Below, in pieces: positions 53,834 to 61,622 of a stretch of 64,000 bases of DNA (the stretch's first letter is position 1; each line of letters starts with the position of its first letter). The translations under genes and the position numbers were made by a program. Below the pieces are notes generated by a model. The model did not search any database and was not told where the DNA came from. It saw nothing but the letters and a program-made list of their open reading frames with translations. Origin of the DNA: Mycobacterium sp. E183 (GTDB taxonomy: Bacteria; Actinomycetota; Actinomycetes; Mycobacteriales; Mycobacteriaceae). The DNA is taken from NCBI RefSeq assembly GCF_001667735.1, contig NZ_LZJN01000136.1, forward strand, positions 48,951-112,950. Reading direction: 5' to 3'.

Positions 53834-54919
53834 TTAACCCGCGGTGGTGATCGAGTCCCCCGTGACGCCGGCCGCCCGACGCGCCTCGAGCCGGCGCCTC
53901 TGCGGTTCGATCGTGTACCGCGGGTCGCGCGTCGACTCCAGGCCCGCCTCGAAGAAACCGAACCGCAGCATCGCGGACGCCGACAACAACGCCACGCCGG
54001 ACAGGGCGGCGACGCCGCGATGTCCGCCGCCAAGCAATGCGCCCAAACCGCCCGCGGCGGCCAGTCGTTCGCTCCAGGCCAACAGCCGGCCGGGCCTGCC
54101 GCGGTGCAGCGGTTCCCTGGTCACCGGGTCCATCCGGTATTCCGTGAACCGCGCGGAGATCAGGTCACCGATCGCGCCGATGACGGCCAGCGTGCGGGCC
54201 GGGCCGGCCTCGGCGACCGGGGTGGTGATCATCGCCAATCCCGACGCGGCCAGGCTCGCCGAGCTGACGAACACGAACGGCAGGTCCCGGTAGGCGGCGT
54301 TCCACGTCGGGGTGGCGGTGTCGGTGAGCAGCACCGCGGTGTAGACGGCGAGCGGCGGCGAGAACACGGCGGCTTCCAATCCGGCCGGCCCCTCGACGGC
54401 GCGCAGAACGGGCCGCAACGGGCCCAACGGGATTCGCTCGCCGGTCATCCGGTCGACCTCGGAAACGGCGGCGACACCGATGCCGGCGCCGAACAAGCTG
54501 AGGATCCACGACCCGATGCTCATCGGCGAGGTCAGCTTGACCGTGCGCAGCATGTTGACGAAGCGCTCGGGACGGCCCAGGTCCTTCACCAGCGCGACCG
54601 CGCCCAGCATCACCGCGATCAGGGCGGACAGCCTTGTGTTGCGGCGCAACGTGTCCCGGCCGGTGAGCTGGGCGCCTGCCGCGAGCAGGCCCGAACCTCC
54701 CGCGACCCCGCCCAGGAACAGGTAGGCGGCGACTTCGTGCCCCCACGGCGCGGGCTTGACCACCGGACGCCCGTAGTACGAACTGAATTCGACCTCGGGG
54801 ACCATCGGCATCTCGCGCGAGCCGTCGCCACCGCCCCGGCGGCCCACCCGCCTGCCCTTGCGGCGCTTGCCGCCCGCGGGTTCCGGGGGCCGCAGGCTGT
54901 CGAATTCCGAAGTGCTCAT
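53834..54919 (-). CDS. NrfD/PsrC-type membrane subunit of formate dehydrogenase
   Basis: A 361-residue polysulfide-reductase NrfD family protein. After a basic cytoplasmic stretch (KRRKGRRVGRRGGGDG) and VEFSSYYGRPVVKPAPWGHE come about eight to nine hydrophobic segments, beginning VAAYLFLGGVAGGSGLLAAG. The loop KDLGRPERFVNMLRTVKLTS is the NrfD signature near the quinone site. It has no haem ligands, unlike FdnI, so it would pass electrons from FdhB to menaquinone. ATG 54919 starts 8 bases after fdhB. The C-terminal tail is basic and soluble. Confidence 0.92.
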   Translation of the reverse strand: MSTSEFDSLRPPEPAGGKRRKGRRVGRRGGGDGSREMPMVPEVEFSSYYGRPVVKPAPWGHEVAAYLFLGGVAGGSGLLAAGAQLTGRDTLRRNTRLSALIAVMLGAVALVKDLGRPERFVNMLRTVKLTSPMSIGSWILSLFGAGIGVAAVSEVDRMTGERIPLGPLRPVLRAVEGPAGLEAAVFSPPLAVYTAVLLTDTATPTWNAAYRDLPFVFVSSASLAASGLAMITTPVAEAGPARTLAVIGAIGDLISARFTEYRMDPVTREPLHRGRPGRLLAWSERLAAAGGLGALLGGGHRGVAALSGVALLSASAMLRFGFFEAGLESTRDPRYTIEPQRRRLEARRAAGVTGDSITTAG

Positions 54920-54926
54920 GGGTTTT

Positions 54927-55889
54927 TCACCGGTCCTTCCAGAAGGCGAGCGCTGCGGCGGCGAACATCCCCGCGGCGGCGACGCACGCCCTCTTGAACA
55001 TCTGCGGCAGGTCGGCCGTGCACACGCGCGGGTCGGGCGGCAGGCCGTAGACCTCCGGCTCGTCGAGCAACAGGAAGATCGAGCCGGTGCCACCCACTCC
55101 GTCGTGCTCGTTGGCGCCGTAGAGGCGCGCCTCGGTCTGGCCCTGGGCGTGCAGCCGCGTGACCCGTTCTCGGGCCTCGATCACCAGATCGTCGTGGTCG
55201 CCGAACTTGATCGACGTGGTGGGGCAGGTCTGGGCGCAGGCGGGGATCTGGTCTTCGACCAGGCGGTCGTAACACAGCGTGCACTTCTGGGCGACCCCGG
55301 TGACGAACTTCTCGGCGGGACGATCGGGCCTGGTCGCGGGCGTCGCATACGTGCCGTCGCTGCGACGCTCCACCACGCCGAACGGGCATCCGGCCACGCA
55401 GGTGCCGCACCCGTTGCAGACGTCGTCCTGCACGACGACGGTGCCGAATTCGGTGCGGAACAACGCGCCGGTCGGGCACACGTCCAGGCAGCCGGCGTGC
55501 GTGCAGTGCTTGCACACGTCCGACGACATCAGCCAGCGGAATTCCGGGGTATCCGGTGGGCTGGTGTCCGGAGGCCGGGGGACGGCGGGCATACCCAAAT
55601 CTGTTAGGGCGCGGCCGGATTCGCGCGCCTCCTCGATCCGATCGCGGCCCTGCTCGATGAACGCCACGTGCCGCCAGGTGCTGGCGCCCAGCGCTCCGGT
55701 GTTGTCATAGGACGACCCCAGCAGCTCCAGGTCGCCGTCGCGCGGGTTACGGTTCCACTCCTTGCACGCGACCTCGCAGGCCTTGCAGCCGATGCAGATC
55801 GAGGTGTCGGTGAAGAATCCCTTGCGCGGTCTGGGTTCCGCCCAGCCGGCGTTACTCGTCGGGTCGGTCGGTCCGCTCAGCTGACCCAT
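54927..55889 (-). CDS. fdhB: Formate dehydrogenase iron-sulfur subunit FdhB
   Basis: A 320-residue ferredoxin-type subunit with four [4Fe-4S] motifs: CIGCKACEVACKEWN, CKHCTHAGCLDVCPTGA, CNGCGTCVAGCPFGVVE, and CTLCYDRLVEDQIPACAQTC. The C-terminus has one hydrophobic helix (ACVAAAGMFAAAALAFWKDR) that would anchor it in the membrane as in FdnH. It carries electrons from FdhA to the NrfD-type subunit. ATG 55889 is preceded by GGAGGAGCCG and lies inside the fdhA end (38-base overlap), so the genes are coupled. Confidence 0.95.
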   Translation of the reverse strand: MGQLSGPTDPTSNAGWAEPRPRKGFFTDTSICIGCKACEVACKEWNRNPRDGDLELLGSSYDNTGALGASTWRHVAFIEQGRDRIEEARESGRALTDLGMPAVPRPPDTSPPDTPEFRWLMSSDVCKHCTHAGCLDVCPTGALFRTEFGTVVVQDDVCNGCGTCVAGCPFGVVERRSDGTYATPATRPDRPAEKFVTGVAQKCTLCYDRLVEDQIPACAQTCPTTSIKFGDHDDLVIEARERVTRLHAQGQTEARLYGANEHDGVGGTGSIFLLLDEPEVYGLPPDPRVCTADLPQMFKRACVAAAGMFAAAALAFWKDR

Positions 55890-58800
55890 CGGCTCCTCCT
55901 TCCCAGACGCCGTCGCTGATCCGCACGTTGCCGGTCTCGGTGGTGGCCCCCGAACGCGACTGATAGTCGGCAACCAGGCGCAGCAAGTCCTCGCCGCGCG
56001 GCCGCCGCCCGGGCCGGATGTCACACGAACCGGCTTTGGACTCCTGAATCTGCACGTTCGGGTCGAGCGTCACTCCGAGCAGGTCGTTGGCCGCGTCCCC
56101 GCTCACCACGGCGTCGCCACCGACGCCCCAGTGATACGGGAGCCCGATCTGGTGCACTGTGTGGCCGTTGATTACCAGCGGGGCAACGCGTTTGGTGACC
56201 AGCACCCGAGCCTCGATCGCCGCCCGGGGCGAGATGATGGTGGCCCACCCGTACGGCTCCAAGCCACGTTCGGCCGCCAACTCCGGCGAGACCTCGCAGA
56301 ACATCTCCGGTTGCAGCTCCGACAGATAGGGCAGCCACCGGCTCATCCCGCCCGCGGTGTGATGCTCGGTGAGCCGGTAGGTGGTGAACACGTAAGGATA
56401 CACATCGGATCCGGGCTCCCCGTCGCTCGGCGCGCTCAGATTTTCCTTGCGCGGGAACGTGATTCGCGACGGGTTGCGCTGCTGGGGGTAGAGCGCGTTG
56501 GTAACGGGCGACTCCTGCGGTTCGTAGTGCGTGGGCAGCGGCCCGTCCACCATTCCCTTCGGTGCGAACAGCCACCCCTTGCCGTCGGCCTGCATGATGA
56601 AGGGGTCGTCGCCGGCGAGCGCGTCGGGGCCTCCGACGTCGGGGTCGGGCCGGCTGCCGGGTGGCCGGTCCGCCACGAAGTCGGGCACGTCGTTGCCTAC
56701 CCACCGCTGCTTTTCCTGGTCCCACCAGATGTAGCGCTTGCGCTCGCTCCACGGTTTACCGTCGGGGTCGGCCGAGGCCCGGTTGTAGAGGATGCGGCGG
56801 TCGGCCGGCCAGGCCCACCCCCACTCCGACTGGCCCGGGCTCGGACCACCGAGCGGCGCTCGGCGGGCGGCCTGGTTGACCCCCTCGGCGTACACGCCCG
56901 AATAGATCCAGCATCCGCACGACGTCGACCCGTCGGCACCCAGTTCGGTATACCCCGGCACGGGCTGGCCGGCCTTGGGGCCGCTCAGGTAACAGCCGCT
57001 GATCTCGGCCAGCACCGCGGTGGGGTCGGGCTCGCCGTGCTCGTCGGTGGGATAGTCCCAGGTCAGATCCAGCAGGGGGCGGTCGCGCGCGTCCGTGGAG
57101 CCGGCCAGCCGCTGGCGGATTCGCTTGCCCAGCTCGACGAAGAACTGCAACTCGCTCTGGCAGTCGCCGGGCGGCTCGACCGCCTTGTGCCGCCACTGCA
57201 CCAAGCGTTGGGTCTGGGTGAACGAGCCGGCCTTCTCGACGTGCGTAGCCGCGGGGAAGAAGAACACCTCGGTCTCGATGTCCTCGGTCTTCAGCTCGCC
57301 CGAGGCGATCTCCGGACCGTCCTTCCAGAATGTGGCCGACTCGATCATGTTGAGATCGCGGACCACCAACCACTTCAGGTGCGACATGCCCATGCGCTGG
57401 AGGCGGCCGTGCGCGGATCCGACGGCCGGATTCTGGCCGAGCAGGAAGTAGCCGTCGACCTCGTCGTCGAGCATCGACATGACCGTTTGGTAGGTGCCAT
57501 GCGGGCCGGAGAGCCGCGGCAGGTAGTCGTAGGCCCAGTCGTTGTCGGCGCGGGCGGCGTCACCCCACCACGCCTTGAGCAGGCTGACGATGTAGGTGTC
57601 CGCGTCGGCCCAGAAACCTTTCTGGTTCTTCGGTCCGACAGCTTCGATGTAGTCCCGGAAGGTGTCGTGCACACCGGCCTTGGGCATCGAGAGGTAGCCG
57701 GGCAGCAGGTTGAACAACGTCGGAATGTCGGTCGACCCTTGGATCGTGGCGTGCCCGCGCAGCGCCATGATGCCGCCCCCCGGGCGACCGACGTTACCGA
57801 GCAGCAGCTGCAGGATTGTCGCGGTGCGGATGAACTGGGCGCCGAGCGTGTGCTGGGTCCAGCCGACGGCGTACGCGAAGCAGGTGGCGCGCTCGCGCCC
57901 GGAGTTTTCGACGATGGAGCGAGCCAGGTAGTCGAAGTCCTCAGTGCTGATGCCGCACACGTCACGCACCATCTCCGGCGTGTAGCGCGCGTAATGTCGC
58001 TTGACGATCTGAAACACCGTGCGGGGGTGCTGCAGGGTCTCGTCGCGCTGCACGCGAGCGTGCGGCAGGGGTGGGCCGCCGCTACCGTGCGCATCGCCGG
58101 CAGCGCGAGCGGACGCGCTGGCGCCGTGCTCTTGATGGCGTTCGTCCTCTTCTTGACCGGCGTAGGCCCAGGTCGATGTGTCGTACTGCCCCGTCTCCGG
58201 ATCGTAGCCGGAGAATAGGCCGTTCAAATCCTCTGTGTCCCGGTAATTTTCGTTGATCAGGGTGGCCGCGTTGGTGTACGCGACGACGTAGTCTTTGAAC
58301 CACAGATCGCGAGAGATGACGTGGTTGATCAGTGCGCCGAGCAGCACCACGTCCGAGCCGGCCCGGATCGGAATGTGCTTGTCGGAGACCGCCGACGTCC
58401 GGGTGAAGCGCGGGTCGACGTGAATCACTTTGGCGCCGCGCGCTTTCGCCTCCTCGACCCATTGGAACCCGACGGGATGACACTCGGCCATGTTGGAGCC
58501 CTGGATGACGATGCAGTCGGCGTTGGCCATGTCCTGCAGTGTTTGGGTGGCGCCACCGCGCCCGAAGGAGGTCCCCAGACCGGGAACCGTGGAGCTGTGT
58601 CAAATACGAGCTTGGTTCTCGATCTGAATGGCGCCGGCGGCGGTGAAGAGCTTTTTGATGAGGTAGTTCTCTTCGTTGTCCAGTGTCGCGCCGCCAAGTG
58701 CGGCGATTTTCATGGTGCGCCGCAGCGGATGGCCTTTCTTGTCGATGTCCTGCCAGGCGTGGCGGCGGGCCTCGACGAAGCGGTCGGCCACCATGTCGAT

Positions 58801-59169
58801 GGCGGTGTCTAGGTCCAGCGGCCGCCATTCGGTCGCCCGCGGCGCGCGGTAGAGCACGTGCAGCTGCCGGCCCGGCGAGTTCACCAGCTGCTCGCTGGCA
58901 GCGCCTTTGGGGCACAGGCGGCCTCGCGAGATCGGCGAATCCGGGTCGCCCTCGATCTGCACCACCCGCTCGTCCTTGACATACACCCGCTGCCCGCAGC
59001 CGACCGCGCAGTACGGACAGATGCTTTGCACCACCCGGTCGGCCGTCGTCGTGCGCGGCGTGACGGCGCGGGTCCGTTTCGAGGTGACCGCCGACCCGCG
59101 GCCGAGCTTGTCCCCCGACCGCAGCTGACGCACGACGGGCCACTCCAGGAAAAGCTTGCGCATAGCCAT
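55852..59169 (-). CDS. fdhA: Selenocysteine formate dehydrogenase catalytic subunit (UGA read as Sec at codon 190)
   Basis: An 1105-residue molybdopterin oxidoreductase that oxidises formate to CO2. The N-terminal cluster motif is CPYCAVGCGQ ... GRLCPKGAAS (4Fe-4S). Codon 190 is UGA (58600-58602, reverse) inside ENQARI-Sec-HSSTVPGLG, exactly where formate dehydrogenases carry Cys or Sec. The frame continues intact after it for 915 codons (DCIVIQGSNMAECHPVGFQW ...), so this is not a frameshift or nonsense mutation. A SECIS hairpin follows. There is no Tat signal peptide at the N-terminus (MAMRKLFLEWPVVRQL), unusual for a respiratory Fdh and suggesting a cytoplasmic-facing site. A SigF-type promoter lies just upstream. 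Confidence 0.96.
58570..58602 (-). promoter_or_regulatory. Bacterial SECIS element with Sec UGA codon
   Basis: In the fdhA mRNA the UGA (58602-58600) is followed by exactly 11 nt and then the hairpin GGTTCCC-GGTCT-GGGGACC (58588-58570). The apical loop GGUCU and the 11-nt spacing equal those of E. coli fdhF SECIS, where SelB contacts loop G and U bases. The T in the stem sits where the fdhF bulged U is found. Confidence 0.95.
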
Positions 59170-59174
59170 GGCCT

Positions 59175-59199
59175 CTACCCTAGTGCGCGCGCATGAAAC
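59175..59199 (-). promoter_or_regulatory. SigF-type promoter GTTT-N15-GGGTAG upstream of fdhA
   Basis: On the reverse strand GTTT (59199-59196), 15 bases, GGGTAG (59180-59175). It fits in the 39-base gap between the selD stop and the fdhA ATG at 59169, so fdhA-fdhB-nrfD can be read separately from selD. The -10 is only 5 bases from the first ATG; a second in-frame ATG at 59163 is 11 bases away. Confidence 0.78.
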
Positions 59200-59208
59200 C
59201 CCGCCGGC

Positions 59209-60201
59209 TCAACGAACCACGATCGTGTGCTCGCCGCGGGGCACCAGCTCACCGATCACGGTCGCGCCCGGAATCTCACCGGCGATCAGCAGCCCGCCCG
59301 ACGTCTGGGCGTCGGCCAGCAGCAGGGCGTCCTCCTCGCCGACCCCGGACAAGTCGACGTGCGGGGCCACCCAGTCGAGGTTGCGTCGCGTGCCGCCGCT
59401 GACGTACCCCGCCGCCAGGGCCTCCCGCGCCCCGTCCAGATAGGGCACCGCCGCGGAATCGACGATGGCCGTCACCCCGCTCGCCCGCGCCAGCTTGTGC
59501 AGGTGTCCGAGCAACCCGAAACCCGTGATGTCCGTGGCGCATTCGATGCCGGCCGCCAGCGCCGCCGCGGATGCGTCGGCGTTCAGCGTGGTCATCACCT
59601 CGATCGCTTGCTCGAAGCGTTCGCCGGTGGCCTTGTGCCTGCTGTTGAGCACCCCGACGCCGAGCGGCTTGGTCAGTGACAGCGGCGCGCCGGGCTTGCC
59701 GGAATCGTTGCGCAGCAACCGCTTCGGGTCCGCGATCCCGGTGACGGCCAGGCCGTACTTTGGCTCCGGGTCGTCGACGCTGTGCCCGCCGGCGAGGTGG
59801 CAGCCGGCCAGGCCGCAGACGTCCAACCCGCCGCGCAGCGTCTCGGCCGCCAGCTCGAACGGCAGCACGTCGCGCGGCCAGCCCAGCAGGTTGACCGCCA
59901 CCACCGGACGCCCGCCCATCGCGTAGACGTCCGACAGCGCGTTGGTGGCGGCGATGCGTCCCCAGTCGTAGGCGTCGTCCACCACCGGCGTGAAGAAGTC
60001 GGTCGTCGCGATCAGGGCCGTGTCGCGGTCGATGCGCACCGCCGCGGCGTCGTCGCCGTGGTCCAGACCCACCAGCAACTCACCGACCGGATCGCGCGGC
60101 GCGCTCACCCCCAGCCCGCGCACGATGTCCTCCAGCTCACCGGGCGGGATCTTGCAGGCACACCCGCCACCGTGGGCGTACTGGGTCAGTCGATAAGTCA
60201 C
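59209..60201 (-). CDS. selD: Selenophosphate synthase (selenide, water dikinase)
   Basis: A 330-residue enzyme that makes selenophosphate from selenide and ATP for Sec-tRNA synthesis. The start GTG 60201 gives VTYRLTQYAHGGGCACKIPP; the catalytic Cys and Lys of the GxGCxCK loop are present, so the enzyme itself uses Cys, not Sec. Metal- and ATP-binding motifs are GDDAAAVRIDRDTALIATTD and GGHSVDDPEPKYGLAVTG. It diverges from tRNA-Sec. The earlier in-frame ATG would read through the tRNA-Sec gene and is rejected. Confidence 0.96.
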   Translation of the reverse strand: MTYRLTQYAHGGGCACKIPPGELEDIVRGLGVSAPRDPVGELLVGLDHGDDAAAVRIDRDTALIATTDFFTPVVDDAYDWGRIAATNALSDVYAMGGRPVVAVNLLGWPRDVLPFELAAETLRGGLDVCGLAGCHLAGGHSVDDPEPKYGLAVTGIADPKRLLRNDSGKPGAPLSLTKPLGVGVLNSRHKATGERFEQAIEVMTTLNADASAAALAAGIECATDITGFGLLGHLHKLARASGVTAIVDSAAVPYLDGAREALAAGYVSGGTRRNLDWVAPHVDLSGVGEEDALLLADAQTSGGLLIAGEIPGATVIGELVPRGEHTIVVR

Positions 60202-60228
60202 GCGTCCATACTTGTCCCTATGGTCCGA

Positions 60229-60323
60229 GGAGGCGTGTCCGGTCTGGTGACCGGCGCGGTCTTCAAAACCGTCGAACGGCAGACGCTGCCGCTGGCGGGT
60301 TCGATTCCCGTCCGCCTCCGCCA
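60229..60323 (+). tRNA. selC: tRNA-Sec (anticodon TCA)
   Basis: A 95-base tRNA, the same length as E. coli selC. The acceptor is GGAGGCGT against CCGCCTCC (8 positions, last pair U/C mismatched); a 6-bp D stem CCGGTC/GACCGG has a 4-base loop, the Sec-specific hallmark. The anticodon loop is CTTCAAA with TCA. A long variable arm CGGCAG-ACG-CTGCCG and T arm GCGGG-TTCGATT-CCCGT follow. CCA is encoded after discriminator G. It reads UGA for fdhA. Confidence 0.97.
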
Positions 60324-60341
60324 TACTTCTCCGAGCCAGGC

Positions 60342-61622
60342 ATGAGCGACCCGCGCCGGCGGGTGCCGGGCACCGACACACTGCTGGCCGATCCGCGCCT
60401 GGCCGAAGCGCAGCGGGTGTTGGGCCGCGCCCTGGTCAAGTCCGTGATCGCCGAGGCGCAGCGGCGGGCGCGCGCCGGGGAGATCGAGCCCGAGCGCGTC
60501 GCCGAGCACGCCATCGCGGCGCTTCCCAGCACCGCGTCGAGCCTGCGGCCCGTCATCAATGCCACCGGAGTGGTGGTGCACACGAATCTGGGCCGGGCGC
60601 CGCTGTCACGGGCCGCCGTCGACGCGGTGGTCGCCGCGGCCGGGACCACGGACGTCGAGCTGGACCTGGCCACCGGCCGCCGCGGCCGTCGGGGGCGGGC
60701 CGCCCTGGCCGCGCTGGCGCGGGCGGTGCCCACCGCCGGCGGCGTGCACGTAGTGAACAACAATGCCGCCGCGCTGCTGCTGACGGCCTTGACGCTGGCG
60801 CCCGGCAAGGAGATCGTGCTCAGCCGCGGCGAGCTGGTCGAGATCGGCGACGGGTTCCGCATCCCCGAGCTACTGGCCAGCACCGGATCGCGGCTGCGCG
60901 AGGTCGGCACCACCAACCGCACCAGCCTGCGCGATTACGCGGAGGCGATCGGGCCGCAGACCGGCTTCGTCCTGAAGGTGCACCCGTCCAACTTCCACGT
61001 CACCGGGTTCACCTCGGCGGTGTCCGTCGCGGAGTTGGCGAAGCTGGGTGTGCCCCTGGTGGTCGACATCGGCTCCGGGCTGCTGTCCCCACACCCCGTC
61101 CTGCCCGACGAGCCCGACGCCACGTCGACGCTGCGCGACGGCGCCGACCTGGTCACCGCGAGCGGCGACAAACTCCTCGGCGGCCCGCAGGCCGGCCTGC
61201 TGCTGGGCGACGCCGAGCTCATCGAGCGGCTGCGCCGCCACCCGGCGGCACGCGCGCTGCGCGTCGACAAACTCACCCTCGCCGCGCTGGAAGCCACCCT
61301 GACCGGCCCGCCCCCGCCGGTGGCCGAGGCGTTGGTCGCCGACCTGAGCGGATTGCGGGCCCGCGCCGCGACTTTGGCCGCCGCGCTGCCGGGCGCCGAG
61401 GCGGTGGATTGCGTCGCGGCCGTCGGCGGCGGCGGGGCCCCGGACGTGCGGCTGCCCAGCGCCGCCGTGAGCCTGCCCGAGTCGTACGCCGCCGCCCTGC
61501 GCGCCGCCAGCCCACCCGTCGTCGGGCGGCTGGAGGCGGGCCGCTGCCTACTCGACCTGCGCACGGTGGCGCCCGAGGACGACGCGCTGCTGGCCGCGGC
61601 GGTGCGGGCATGTTCGTCCTAG
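60342..61622 (+). CDS. selA: L-seryl-tRNA(Sec) selenium transferase
   Basis: A 426-residue PLP enzyme that turns seryl-tRNA(Sec) into selenocysteyl-tRNA(Sec) with selenophosphate. The N-terminal tRNA-binding helix is RLAEAQRVLGRALVKSVIAE; the core has SLRPVINATGVVVHTNLGRA and VNNNAAALLL; the PLP lysine is in ASGDKLLGGPQAGLLLG. ATG at 60342 is 18 bases after tRNA-Sec. It overlaps selB by 13 bases. Confidence 0.97.
   Translation: MSDPRRRVPGTDTLLADPRLAEAQRVLGRALVKSVIAEAQRRARAGEIEPERVAEHAIAALPSTASSLRPVINATGVVVHTNLGRAPLSRAAVDAVVAAAGTTDVELDLATGRRGRRGRAALAALARAVPTAGGVHVVNNNAAALLLTALTLAPGKEIVLSRGELVEIGDGFRIPELLASTGSRLREVGTTNRTSLRDYAEAIGPQTGFVLKVHPSNFHVTGFTSAVSVAELAKLGVPLVVDIGSGLLSPHPVLPDEPDATSTLRDGADLVTASGDKLLGGPQAGLLLGDAELIERLRRHPAARALRVDKLTLAALEATLTGPPPPVAEALVADLSGLRARAATLAAALPGAEAVDCVAAVGGGGAPDVRLPSAAVSLPESYAAALRAASPPVVGRLEAGRCLLDLRTVAPEDDALLAAAVRACSS

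Noticed and set aside
58531..58602. Stop codon splitting fdhA into two genes or a pseudogene
   Set aside because: The UGA falls at the catalytic Sec/Cys position, the frame is unchanged across it, a SECIS hairpin follows at the exact spacing, and the Sec machinery is adjacent.
60202..60381. Longer SelD start upstream of GTG 60201
   Set aside because: It would translate through the tRNA-Sec gene.
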